From the NCBI GenBank assembly GCA_021397835.1, contig JAJFZO010000191.1, positions 4,593,001 to 4,657,000 on the forward strand: a stretch of DNA of 64,000 nucleotides, read 5' to 3'. The notes beneath the pieces were generated by a model, which worked only from the letters and a program-made list of their open reading frames with translations, was not told the origin of the DNA and did no database searches. The position numbers and the translations under genes were made by a program. This DNA is from Moringa oleifera. Lineage: Eukaryota; Streptophyta; Magnoliopsida; Brassicales; Moringaceae. Positions 11,601-23,879 of this stretch are shown here, in pieces (position 1 is the first letter of the stretch; every line of letters begins with the position of its first letter).

Positions 11601-13322
11601 TGATGGCTACCGGTGTTCCTCGCCAATAGGCCTTTAAAATTTCACCAAAAGAGCCCTACCAGAATGTGCTAACCATTAGTGAAAGCATATTTTGTAGATA
11701 GATCTAGACCAACAGAAACTATAATAGCTAAATTTAAAGCCAAAAGTTAGATTCAAAAATCTGAAAATCAAACAAACAGCTGTAAGTTATGCTGCAACTT
11801 ATCAGATACAATCCACAACTTTTATTTTGTCTAATAAGAAACAGAATACATTTATACTCAGCTTCCTACTCCACAAAACTTAGCCAGTTCTATATATCAC
11901 TAATATCGGGAACCATTGAACTAGCATCAAACCTTCCCAATAATATTTGAGTTTGAGAAGTCCAGCTCAGAAGGGTCAATTTCCCAGTCACACTTGTTGG
12001 GAAGAGGGGGTGGAACAGGTTTTGGTTCAAAATGGCTTCCATTTTGGCCCTGCAATAAGCAATGAGTAGTCAAACTACAACTAGATAGGAAGAAATACAT
12101 CTTCACATACTCTTTTCAAAAAGGGAAAAAAAAAACAATGCTGCATCCAGGGATTATGAACTACTCATTCTCATCAGTTAGTGAATTGCTTCAGCATGTG
12201 CAAAACAGAAAATAAAACTCTGGCATTGTGGAGTGCAAGGAAACAACCAGCTTTTCAAATGTTGTAATTGACAAATAATGATGTAACTACCACACTTTGC
12301 GATGATTTATATACAGATAAAATAAGGCACCAGACATACATATGATAAACCCCCATAAGATTTCAACAGCTCAATCATGTTGTGCTTCTTTGCTCCTTCT
12401 GCATCAGCTAGAGGCTGCCATGACAGACAGAAATCAAAATGAGGACAAGGAGCTATCTGAATGAAAAATTTCAGATGAAAGAGATCAATAGAAAACTGCT
12501 GAACAACCAGCAGAACATGCACTTCGAATTTAGCTTATATATATATATAAATCTTTTGCGCTAATAATGGTTTTTTAAATCTTTGCATATGCTCATTATT
12601 CTTAAAACAATGGAAGTGATGAAATTCTGAAAACAACATGATTTTATCCATGGGCAAGATCAACCTAGTAGGTAGAATGGAACAGCTCATCCCAAAACTT
12701 GGAGCATATCCAAACAATGCCTGGAATTCTAAGATTCAAAAGTTCAAGATTTTAGCTGTCAACAAATTTAAGAAAGCCTTTATTTGACCTGTCTGGCTCA
12801 AGCCCATTTCTCTAGTCAATATTAACAAGTAACCTTATCAGTTCTAGGAAAAGTCAATATCACAATTGAGGCAAAAGAAGAAGACCACATATAGTTCCTG
12901 GTAACCTTAGCTCCTCAATTGCGAATTTTAGAACAAAGTCAAAGTAAAATGAGCTTAAAAAACCAGAGCAATCAAACTTGAATAACTAACATTCAAGAGA
13001 AAGGAGTGGACGGGTTAAAAGGTACCGTATTCTTCCAGCGATCCTGGGCGTTGACATCCGCTCCATAGTCGAGCAAGCACTTGGCAACGTCGATCCAGCC
13101 ATGGAGGGAGGCAACATGGAGAGGGGTCCGGCTGTCGTAGTCCCTGGCGTGGACGAGGGATGGATCCTCCTCAAGGAGCTTCCGGACTGCAGTGGCGTCG
13201 TTCTGGTGGGCATGCCATAGTATAAGTGAGGTCCTGCTCACCCTGGCCTTCTCCTTCTGCTTGTCCACAGACCCCGACGACGCCGACGCGCCCTTACTCG
13301 CCGACGATTCCTCCGAGCTCAT
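8605..13322 (-). CDS. VIK: VIK-type integrin-linked-kinase-like protein kinase (ankyrin repeats + Raf-like kinase)
   Basis: Eleven exons read from high to low: 13322-13026, 12414-12340, 12049-11933, 11655-11561, 11168-11048, 10928-10849, 9710-9651, 9357-9236, 9151-9066, 8980-8865 and 8731-8605. They join without a frame break to 431 aa. Ankyrin-type repeats span about residues 35-115 (TPLHVASLHGW, LLDYGADVNAQD). The kinase domain starts near 155: Gly-loop GKGSFGEI, lysine K182 in VAIK, catalytic HRDLKPRN with D278, DFG at 298-300, then APE. The closest recalled relative is Arabidopsis VIK (VH1-interacting kinase), which binds a receptor-like kinase in leaf vein signalling and phosphorylates the tonoplast sugar carrier TMT1. 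All catalytic residues are present. The start at 13322 gives the family N-terminus MSSEES; an in-frame ATG at 13358 is judged part of the leader. Intron 6 is about 1.1 kb. Confidence 0.94.
9969..9990. repeat. C-run/A-run pair in a VIK intron
   Basis: A C-rich stretch ending in eight Cs is followed by eight As, the same order as in the tract at 4949-4976. It lies in the intron between exons 6 and 7 of the kinase gene. Confidence 0.7.
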
Positions 13323-13542
13323 CGGTCTATTATCCGATCCCCAACAGATTCGATCCAATTCTAATTATATACAAAGGTACCGCAACAACGAGATAGAGAG
13401 AGAGAGAGAGGAGCTATGTTGTTGGTTGATAGCTTTGTGTGTGTAAATGTGTATGTTGAGAGCTTATGCCGTAGAAACACAGGAAGAGGTTGGTTTTTTG
13501 GATCCGTTACCCCGCCCTTTTACTTTTTCAACAGAACGGGAT

Positions 13543-13577
<35 letters not shown>

Positions 13578-14288
13578 CTGTCTTTCCCTTCTGCCTCCTG
13601 ATTTTCGTGTGGGAATCACCGTCATCATGAGGCAACCTAACTACTACTTTCCCTCTCATTTCCTGTTTTTTATTTTCTTATTTTTTGGTCGTACTTTAAT
13701 TAACTATTTACAAAAAGGCAATAATTTACGTTAACAGCCACTTCTTTTTCAGGATGCACGGGCCCAGTTTGTTGGGGCCCACACGAAAACCCATTGAAAG
13801 TGCTAAAAAGAAAAATCTGTGGACCGAGCCCATAATCTCCTCTCTGTGCCGCCGCCTACACAAGATCATTACCCATCCTGATTTGCTTCGGATTAACTCG
13901 AGAGACCAAAATAGCCCACTTGTTCTTTTTTTTTTCCCCCTAAAATTCAATTAAATTTATTTTTTAACAATTATATAAGTAATTAGAAGGCAAGTTGATA
14001 CTTGATGACAACAAACTGCAAGATCCACACGCCGACGCTTCGTGTTTGTGGGGCTTGTCTGTTGACCAATCCAAGACCTGAGAATTGAGTATAGCTTCTG
14101 CATTCCAGCTTATTTAATTGGAAGTGCTCGTTCATAGCAGCAACCAAAGAAGAAACAAAATGTCTTTTTTCTTTTGGGTATTCATTATACTGATAATTGA
14201 ATTATATTACAGTAATTTCTGGATTCCATTTTCTGGCTTCCATAGCAGGAACTGATCACAACTCATTTCCATTAATTACAGTACCATC
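13323..14288. other. VIK promoter and leader, and downstream flank of the DUF3110-like gene
   Basis: On the sense (minus) strand the region just upstream of VIK carries a CT tract (plus-strand GA at 13395-13413). Further up is a GA tract (plus-strand CT at 13546-13575). These mark a probable 5' leader and core promoter. The rest, to 14288, is AT-rich and would include the 3' flank of the next minus-strand gene. No other gene was seen. Confidence 0.6.
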
Positions 14289-16582
14289 TTAGTCTTCGAG
14301 GGAGCGCTTGCGGGCTCTCAAGTTGAGCTCAAGGCTTTGCGGCAATGGAGGTGTCCTACCTCTGCGGAAGAGCACCGCCAGAGCTCTCATTTTCCGGCAA
14401 AGATCAAACACCTGCAGAACCATTACATGCATTATTTTTGTGATCTTGTGAAGCATTGTTTAGTGATAGAGAACGAAGTTTGGCTCTGTGTCTTACTGAT
14501 GAGGCTTCAATCTCTGCTACGCCCTCGCAGCCTTGGCCTCCTCCCTGCAGTAAGTCACAATACCTTGCAGCCTCATTCTCATCTTCAAATACCTGTGCAG
14601 CAACAGATGGTGTTGAGTAACCAAAACCAGACAAAAAATTGTAAAAGGCATCTGGAAGAAAGAAACGAGGACTTCTTTGAATCATTCACACTAGAAGTGG
14701 GATTTGGTGTAAGAAAAAAAGAAATTAACAGATCAATGAAGGCAGTTGAACTACTTGGAGAGAATGATGATGGGTTGAGAATACTAAATTGTAGGCAAAA
14801 AGTGACAGTATTTGCTGCAAAATTGTGAATTTTAAACAGGTCAATTGGATGTTTCAGAAAATATACAAACTAGGTAACACAATGAAGACAAGTATGGGCT
14901 TTTGGTTAAGGTGACATTATTTGATTTGAATGTACAGTAAGGAAAACATGTCACTTAAGCTGCTTGTTTCGCATATTTAGCTTCAAAAGGATTATTCTGT
15001 GTTAACAAGATATCAGCAAAACAGGCAACGAAAGAAAAAACAGGTGAAACTAGTGCAGCCTTAGCTATATCCCAGCTGAAATGTAAGAAAACAAATAGTA
15101 ATGAATGACAATAATACATGTAAAGACTTACTAGCACTCCCTCTGTAATATCCTCCACAAGCATCTGAAACTTTGTTCCATTTCTGGTCTGTTTAGCATG
15201 ATTTCCGACTTCAGGCCTCCACTTCGCTCCTTTGGAAAACAACAATCCAAGCTCCCTTTCAACCTCACTGTTACAAACCAGAACCTGAGCCAGGACAAAA
15301 TAACAGAATTCAAAAGAAAAATTAAGGCATGGGTCTAAACCAGACCTGCGATTTCTTCGAGTTTTCATTGTGCACAATTGGTTTTCTCTGTGGGTGAGTA
15401 CATATACAGGCTTTGAAGCTTCTCGCCATGGGTTGGCCTCCAACACTGAAATAAGTGGAAAGTTGTGAAGCTTTGCAGAAGAAACAAATATGAGTTCATA
15501 TGTGAAAGGAAGATTAAGCCTTGGAGAATGACATGGGACCTTAATTGACATGCTGGTACCACAGATGGGGAAGAAGTTCTTGCATAGGCTTTGAGGTTTA
15601 TTGTCCTTTAACCCGAGAAATTTCAAAACAGAACCACATGGGATTATTATAGTAATAAGCTGGTATCAAAGATGGGGATGAGTTAAAACTTTTTTCTGAT
15701 CAAATCAAGAACAAGCTGCAACTTTCTAGATCCCATTAAAACATTTTACTGTAAATTAGATCACCCAAAAGACTACCAAGTAAGTGTGTGAAGGTTGCAA
15801 ACAAAACAGACTACTCATCTGCTGCAACCCTGATGATTAAAATTCAACTGCCACTTACAAGAGGAACACCAGCTACATTTCCCAATAGGGAAAACAATGA
15901 ACTAAACTTTTAATCAGTGAATCAGAGGAAAACGTAAATGGAAAGATCCCATGGCTCTTTTCATGGTCGTCAAATCATTAACAAGCATCATAATTTCAGC
16001 CAGAGAAACACATAACCCATAATTCTAGTCTCAAATGATAACAGATTGAGGAAGGATTTACACAGTAAAGACACCACGATAAAGTTCATACACTTCAGAG
16101 GAGGAACTAAAAAGAAAAGACCAGCTTAATTCACCCAAATATCAAGCAAGCAATAGCAATCAATGAAGGCATAGCTCAAGTGAAAATTATGGAGTACCAT
16201 CATAGCTGCTGGTATCGAAGGTTTGCTGAAGATGCCTGCGCATACCATAAGCACGGGACGAGACCCGCCTCACAAACTCGTCGGAAGTGCCCGGAATTGT
16301 GCCGTCCAAATGGAGGGCCCTCTCCACCTCCTCACTTCCGTCATCTTCTTCATCGTCCCGTCTCGCAGCTCCCTCGCCGCTTAATATACTATTAACGGGT
16401 TGTGCGGATACCCTTCTTGTAGATGGAGACCGGCGCAAGCCAAACAGAGAGGAGGAGCGAGGGCCAAGGAAAGAGCTGATGGAGCGCGACGAAGAAACAG
16501 AGGCCTTCCCGCGAGATAAGGTGAAGGGGTGATTACTGGGAGGGAGGACTACAGAAGGCGACACTGATGCCAAGGAATCCAT
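14289..16582 (-). CDS. Predicted plastid-targeted DUF3110-like protein
   Basis: Exons 16582-16198, 15445-15346, 15267-15132, 14592-14497 and 14411-14289 join in frame to 279 aa. The first ~70 residues are rich in Ser, Arg and Pro with almost no acidic residues, as in a chloroplast transit peptide. An acidic linker (DDEEDDGSEEVE) follows. The core holds KPVYVLTHRENQL, then ERELGLLFSKG, then VFEDENEAARYCDLLQ. This matches the DUF3110 layout of cyanobacterial and plant proteins, where a VYVLLF-type strand is followed by a FEDEDDA.RY segment. No biochemical activity is established. The C-terminus is basic (LRARKRSLED). It lies in the same orientation as VIK and VTI12. Exon borders are inferred; the longer open frame through 14955-15626 reads into introns. 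Confidence 0.82.
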
Positions 16583-18087
16583 GGTTATGGGTATTATATG
16601 GTTCTACCTGCTTTTTCTTGATCGCGAATTCTAGGATAAGAAACCTTCAAAAAGACTAGCTCATATATATACAGTGTATATATAATTAATATAGTGGAGC
16701 AATAGAGAGGGAGAGGGAGAGGGAGAGGGAGCAGGGAAACAGGAGGAGTTCACGCCGTGAGGGACTCTGTGACAGGGTGGCGCGGCAGCTGAAGGAAGGA
16801 AGAAGGAAAAATGGCTTTGTGACTCTAAAATGTGAATCTGCTGATTTTTTCCACTGTAGTGGGTCTTGTGGAGTTGGGTCTCTGAAACAGACGGGTCAGA
16901 CACAACTCCAGAGCCTCGAGAACATAACATAGATACCAAATTACAAGGGAATTATATTGACAATGATAATTGATTGGTATCACCAATTTTCTGCAGAAGG
17001 AAACCAAAAGATCGTCTGAAGAGTTGTTTCTAAATTGGTTAGTCATCAACATGTGATATAACTAAGAGGAAAGAGAATGATACATTTTCCTGCCATTGCT
17101 CTTCTGGTCAGGTCTGATCAAACATGGATCATTACCAACTAGGCAGAATCTCTAAATATTTCAGACTAGGCAGATTAAATCCATTTCTGGATCATCTGGT
17201 ATCAGAAGGAGATAAAAGAGTTACACAGGCACTAATGGGAATCAGCTCTGAGAAGCACTACAAGCACCTTGTCTGATATGATCACAATTTTGCTATCAGG
17301 AATTTAAGCCAGAAAATGCCCACCTGAACTCTCCAAACTCACTTCATGGCTTATTCTGAACTTGTTGATCAAAATTCTCCATGGGAAAATATGAACCACA
17401 AGACACAAGCTTCTTTTTATAACGCGTCTACATATTGTGCATAAAAAACATTTCTACACGCTTTTTGCATTTAAATAACACGTAAAACCCCAGAATGAAA
17501 CAAAGAGAGTGATTAATAAGATTACAAGACTAAAGATAGACGTAAAAAGGAATGGAAAAAGTGAAAATGTATCTAACATTTGTCTCAAGCATGCATGCCA
17601 AAATGATTAGACAGAGGCTATCAACTATCTCTTCACTTAGCTCCATACAACCCCATCTGCCCAAGCTTTAAGTGAAATAACATGAAATCAAGATATAAAA
17701 AGGAATGGATACAGTAAAAATGTTATTCTAATGCTTGGTCTCAAGAATGCACATGTAAAATGAAGAAAATGATTTGACAGAAGCCTGCCATTTATTCTCT
17801 AAACTTAGCTCCATATGTACATGTCTACACAAGATTTAGGTCTCTGCCATCAAATGGCAGACTCGGGTGCAATCATTCTATAATAACCAAGTGGTACCAT
17901 GAATACAGGCCAAGTTCTACTTCTTGGATAACTAGAGACAATACAATTGAACAAGTAAAGATACAACATACATCATCTTAAAATACATTGTGACATGAGG
18001 GCATACAGAAAGTATGCCTAATATATTGTCAATCATTGTGTATACAAAGCAAACAGATACTAATCCATACCCAAATGATTCCACCAG
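16583..18087. other. Promoter side of the DUF3110-like gene and 3' flank of VTI12
   Basis: Next to the DUF3110-like start, the plus strand shows a GA-rich tract at 16703-16733 (CT-rich in the sense direction), probably in the leader. The remainder has no gene I can support. It includes a diverged duplication at 17543-17816 and, towards 18087, the likely VTI12 3' untranslated region. Confidence 0.55.
17543..17816. repeat. Diverged tandem duplication (~110-120 base units)
   Basis: Copy 1 (about 17543-17648) and copy 2 (about 17697-17816) share, in order, AAAAAGGAATGGA, TCTAA, GTCTCAAG-ATGCA, AAAATGA, GA(T)T-GACAGA-GC and ACTTAGCTCCATA, with small indels. They lie about 0.3-0.5 kb past the VTI12 stop codon. 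Confidence 0.75.
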
Positions 18088-19966
18088 TTAGTGATGAGAA
18101 AGCTTGAAAAAGAGAATAAAGATAATTGCAATAACAAGAGCTACAATAACAGAAGCAACAATCCATTTGTTCCTGCTCATCCTCCGGGACATGGCACTTA
18201 AAACTTTTTTACTCTTGTCAATGGCATCATCCACCCCATGAAGCTGTAGGAAAATAAGAAAGCACTATCATAATTGAAAATTCCAAATATTGCTTCTATA
18301 ATTGCTAACATTTTTGGTCCTTTGTCCATTCAGAAAGAAGGATTACAAATAAGATTGTCCATTGGAGTATGTAAATAATGTCCAACTGAGTCTCATTAAC
18401 TTGTCACCCAACTTCAAATCTTTACGGAAAAAAAAACAATTGACCGACACAAGTGAAACCCAACAAGCAAACATGCCAGTAATTCCATGTGAAAAGTAAA
18501 GAAATAAAAAATAATGTGATACCTTGTTATGGGCATGTAAGAGAGTTTGACGCTGCTGGTGTAGATCTTCAAGGATTGAGACACCAAGCTCTTCCGTCTC
18601 TAACATGGTTCTTCTGCTCTCTTTAATTCTATTACCTGATTCATTCAGTCTCTCAACTGACATGGCCAATCTTTCTCTTTGATCAGCAGAAACCTGTACC
18701 ATCTTTTACCAGTCACTAACAGCTTTTGTAGAAATAAAACAAAAGAAGAACATCAGCTGAATAAATATTCAAGTAGCAGGATATTAAACAATCTCAGTAA
18801 TCATCATTTAAACGAAGGGGGAAAGAAAGTTTAACGAACTGTGAGTAATAAGTTATTGCACTCTTAAGTACCTTAATCAACCATCTGAAATTATAAGGAA
18901 AGAATAGTATTTTCCATTCTAAGCTATCAAAAAAATTTTTCTACTATAAACATAAAAAAAAAAAAAAGAACCATAGGAAGTGCTGCAGCAGAGAACAGAT
19001 ATCTGCTTGTATATAAATATTTTAGACATCAGATGAATAAACCAAACAATATTAGCAAACGTTTTAGAAGTAGATGCAAGAGTTTTCAGATAGATAACAA
19101 TTAAATGAATAACCAATTATTAAGGTTGGAAACTAACTAAATTTTTTTATAATACACAGACACAATTAGAAATGGAGCAAGTAGTAGAATCCAGACATAC
19201 TGCATGAGGATCTGCCATTCTCGATTCCAGCAACTCCTCACGGATATCTCGACTAGCATCAGGTGATGAAATTCTTTTGAATTCTCTCTTCAACTGATTC
19301 AGGTCAGATTTATATTCTCTCAATTTAGCAAGCAGCATAGCTTTCACACTTGGCTGCAAACTTCTTGCCTCCAGGTCCATTTTTCGAATCTGCCAACCAT
19401 ATAGATATCATAGAAACAAATCCACAAAAGAGAAGGGCGAAGAGTAGATGCTTGCCATAGAGAGATGAGAGAAAGTTAATCCACACTTACCAGAACATCT
19501 GCATCATCTAGTCCAGACTTTATCTCAGCAAATTTCTCCTTCTTCTCTGCAAAAATATACCAATATAAACCCAATTTACCTTCCACTGCAATCATACTCA
19601 CATATTCTCAAAGGAAGAGCTACAATTTCACCCTTTATAAAATGCACCAACAAAACTGTTTCTGATTCTGCCATTAAACATACCCATATGATTCTAAACC
19701 TACAATAGACCCTTGATTGCTAAAAAATTTTAACCAGAAAAAAAATTGAAAATCAAAAATCACACAGCAAGATAAGAATGAAGGTGACATTTCATACATG
19801 TAAAACCCAGAGGCCAACTCAAAGGAAAAAAACAAGATAAAAAGGGGAAGAAGGATCAGATTGTTGAACCTGCATCAGGAAGGAGAGCAGTTGAGTTACA
19901 TTTTCTGGATAGATTAGCGGAGAGCTCACAGTACTGCCGCTCGTATCCCTCGAAGACCTCACTCAT
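18088..19966 (-). CDS. VTI12: VTI12-type Qb-SNARE
   Basis: Exons 19966-19870, 19546-19491, 19389-19201, 18693-18523 and 18243-18088 join to 222 aa, the family length. VTI1 proteins are tail-anchored Qb-SNAREs that drive fusion at the trans-Golgi network, prevacuolar compartment and vacuole. The N-terminus MSEVFEGYERQYCELS and the helix RKMDLEARSLQPS match the Vti1 N-terminal three-helix bundle. The SNARE motif spans about residues 130-190 (ETEELGVSILEDLHQQRQ, then LHGVDDAIDKSKKVL). The C-terminal span after RNKW is strongly hydrophobic and ends FFKLSHH. Residues such as LHGVDDAIDKSKKVL and the KLSH-type tail favour VTI12 over VTI11. Confidence 0.95.
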
Positions 19967-20860
19967 CTTCTTTCTTCCAAAAAAGTAGAATTAGCTCCCC
20001 AAAAAGAAGACAAAAACTCCAAATGATTTGGATCTCAAAGCACAATCGATTTCAACGAAATACAGATAGTTAATGAAGGTGCACAAACCCTAAAAACGAA
20101 ATAATTAGACAACTGCCTCATGTCCCCACTGTTAAAAGGATTCCGCTAGAATTAGCCAGAAAAAGCAGACTGAAGAAGACTACCTGTGAATTTCGCGGAA
20201 GTGGCTAAAGAAAACTGTGAGTTTCTGTTAGCTAGATTTCCTCTTAGGTAGCTGTTCCATTCCAGGCGCAGACAGCAGTCGCAACGAAAGACGGTTCGTT
20301 TTGCCTGCTACAGACACCTTCTTGATCACATTATGTGTATGCAGCCAATAAGACAGGGCAAGTTGGGGATAATTACTGTTGCTTTGTGCGGTCCTTTGTT
20401 ATAATAATAATGAATCACATCCTATGTTAAGTAGATTAATCTGATTTTTTAATTTTTTAAATTTATAATTAATATATTAATATAAAATAAATAAATAAAT
20501 TTAATTGTTTATTTTATTAAAGTAATATATATTAATTTTAAAAATAAAATAAAATAAAAATTATTTAAAATTTTTAGCTTTGTTTTTTAATTGAGTTTTT
20601 ACTTTTAAAATATATTTAAACCAATTTTAATCTATCAAGTTAAATCAAATTAATTTTTTTAAAAAAATAAAAATATTAAAATTATAAATTTATAATTAAT
20701 TTTAATTTAAAATTTTCACTAATGCAAAAAAATATTTAAGTTATTTTTTAAAAAAATTATTTAAATTCAAAAAATAAAATTAAAATATAATATAAAATTT
20801 ATTTGAGTAATTTTTCAGGCATTTCAAATTAAGATTGGCTATTAATTACTAAACTCATCT
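19967..20860. other. VTI12 promoter side, then AT-rich DNA
   Basis: About 300 bases next to VTI12 have mixed composition and should hold its leader and promoter. A donor-like CACAG-GTAGTC on the minus strand near 20185 could mark a leader intron (not proven). From about 20430 the DNA is very AT-rich, with no gene seen. Confidence 0.5.
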
Positions 20861-20869
20861 TCTTATTAT

Positions 20870-21180
20870 GTTTTGATTAAATTCTTATAAATCTTGATTC
20901 TTAGTGAAGATCAAAGATTTTTGAAGAAAAATCTTGAAGTAGATGTGGCATATTTGTCAAATCACTATAAATTCCCGATGTTCTTATTTATTGTAGATTA
21001 CATTTTTATTGACTATTTGATTGATCAAATACCAACTTTGCAAACCAGTTCAGATGAAGCATATGGTATTGCTATATTATGGGTTTTTCAAAAAAAAAAA
21101 AAGTGCATTTAGATTGACAATTATGGGTTACAAAGTTGCAAACTCAAGGCCATAAGCCTTTAGTTACTGGTCTTAGTTCC
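20870..21180 (+). repeat. 5' LTR remnant of the copia element
   Basis: The stretch aligns with 23880-24695 in several blocks: AATCTTGATTCTTAGTGAAG (20889) with AATCTTAATTCTTAATGAAA; CGATGTTCTT (about 20975); AGTTCAGATGAAGCATAT (about 21047); GTGCATTTAG (21104); GTTACAAAGTTG (21127); and TGGTCTTAGTT (21168). It ends just before the primer-binding-site-like motif. The left boundary is approximate. Confidence 0.75.
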
Positions 21181-23879
21181 TTTAAGTAGTATCAAAACCT
21201 AAAAAACTCATCAAGAATTCAAGAAAGTCTCAAAAAAACTGCCAAAAACCTTAAGACAACTTATAAGCAAATACTATCCAAAATGAAGTCTCACATTAAA
21301 AAATTTGATTGTCCAAATGATTTTGGTTTGTGGAAGGCTAATATGCTAGCTTGGCTAAGTAATCTTGGCCCCATAAGACACTTAAAAAGGAGTACAAGCT
21401 ACCAACAAGACAACAGCTAAGGTATAACTGAAACTTGAGAGTTTTTACATGACTAAAAATCTTTTAAGTCATTTTTTCCCAAAGAGAAATTCTTTACTTT
21501 CAAGATATATGAAAGGAAGAACTTGCATAATAGATTGATAAATTCAACAAATTATGCCCAAATGTTAAGAATATGAAGATAAAAATAAGGTCTTGGTGTT
21601 GTTACATTAGTTGCCTATATCATACGAAACATTTATGGATATCTTGAAGTATAACATAGGGATATCAATTCTTAAAGATGTAATTAGAGCACTTAATGCT
21701 TAAGACTTGAGAAGCAAGGCACATAAAAGGGAGGCTGCATGTACATAAAGGATTGTATATGAGAGGAATGATAGAAAAGCGAGACCAAGGAAGTGACAAA
21801 AATGTAGACAAAGGAAACCAAAAGAGTTTTGTAAGCTCTTAGTCAAAAGGAGTTATAAGGAAATGTTACTATTGTGAGAAGTCTGGTCATATAAGGGCGT
21901 TTTTGTAAAGAATTAAAGAAGAAATCACTTGATCAATCGAGGAAGAAAAAAGATGCAATAGTCACCACTAACTCTTTTGAAGAGGGAGAAGTTCTAGTTA
22001 TGATAGAATCTAGGAATGTTAAAAAGTGGATCCCAGATTCTACCTACACTTATCATATATGTCCAAAAGTTGAATAGTTTCAAGAAAGCAAATGGTGACA
22101 GAGTGACCATTGAAAATGATTAATCATGTGGGATAAAGAGCATTTAAACCATAGTATTTTAACTGCAAGATAGAACAATCAAGGTATTGAGGGAAGTGAA
22201 GCATTTGCCTTAACTAACAAGCAAATTTATCTCATTAAGTTTTTTGGATGAGAAGTACTACTCTTTTAAATCTAGAATGAGAATCATGAAAGTCATGAAA
22301 TACTCATTAGTAATCTTTAAAAGAATTAAGAAAAATGAGCTACACATCTTCCAAAGCAAAGCGTGACTAATGCAGCAATTGTTATAACTAGAAGTGAGCT
22401 TGTTGTAACTCATCATGAGCCTTGTCATTGTAGTGAAAATGGGCTACAAATTCTCCACAAGTAAGAACAACATGGCAAGGATAAAGTGACTTAATTAGAA
22501 TTATGTGAGTAGTGTCTTAGAAAAGCAACAAAGATTAAAGTTTTCAACAACTCGAGAGCACAATTCTATTGGAATTTTAACTATGTACATTTAGATTTAT
22601 GGAGACTAGATAGGATTTCAACACATGATGACTGCAGGTATTTCTTCATGATTAATTGAATTTATGTGTTAAAAGTTAAAAATGATTATTTTAAGAGGTC
22701 TAAAGAATGGAAAATCTTAATGAAAACAAAATTAGTAAAAAAAAACCATAAGATTTTTAAACATATAATGGGTTAAAACTTCGCACTCACCCTTTAATGC
22801 TTATTGCAAAGCGCATGAGAAAAAAATAAGTAAACTTCACAACAAAATAGAGTTGCAAAAAAGATAAATAAGATTATTATGGAGAAAGTGAGATTTCTGT
22901 TGTTCATTGATAGCTTTAGTAAAGATTTTTGGTGAGAAATCTAGCTACCATGATCAACAATAAATAACCATTAAAGGTAATAGACCTAATGACATATGAA
23001 AAAAAAAGTGATTTAAAAAGGTTCCCAATCTCAACCAATTGAGAGTTTTTATATGTGTTGTATATGCACACCAAAGATAAGGAAAAGTAGACCCTAAAGC
23101 TATCAAAAAGAATTTTTCTTGGCTATCCTAAAGGTGTTAATGGATATAAGATATGCATAAGGTAATGAGGTTTTTATAAAACCATAATAAGTAGAGATAT
23201 TACATTTAACAAAGCATTTATCGCTCAACAAGAAGAAACTTCTGTTGAAAAATAAAGTCAGAAAATGGATATGCTTCAACCTCAAATAAATGTAACTAGC
23301 ATTGAAATAGAGTCAAGTAGGTCACTAACTTCATCCAATCATGCTCTAAAATAGCTGAACAATAAAGTATCCTAGCAAATGAAAAGCAATACCTCACATT
23401 TAATGATAAGGTTGATCAGTTCAACAACTATTATGTGACAAAGATAAAAGCAGAAGAACTACCAAGCCTCCAAAAGGATTCAAAGAGAAAAATCTAACCC
23501 TCGTATGGTTGAGAGAGAAATGATTTTCTACACATTAAAACAACTAAAGGAGCTAGAACCAAAGAGTTTCAAGAAAGCAATATCAAGGCAAAATGCTACT
23601 CTTTGATTTTAGGCTATGAAAAAGGAAATTTCTTTCTTGAAAGCAAATAAGACTTTAAAACTAGCAGAAAAGCCAAAAAAACAACGAAGTGGCACAGCAA
23701 TTAAGATATGCTAGTTGAAATGCAGTTGCGTTTGGAACGGTATAAAACAAGACAATACCAACATTACCTTTGAACAAAGATTAAAGGGCAAGAAGAAAAA
23801 TCATGAGTGACTGTAATTATATTGATAATCCATTGAGATACCACTTTATCTATAATAATTTAAAATTTTTCATTTCTTG

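Noticed and set aside
12993..13358. ATG at 13358 as the VIK start
   Set aside because: It adds MDRICWGSDNRP before the family N-terminus MSSEES and lies next to the CT leader tract.
14955..15626. 223-codon minus-strand frame as a complete gene
   Set aside because: It reads through two introns of the DUF3110-like gene. Only 15445-15346 and 15267-15132 match the family and keep phase.
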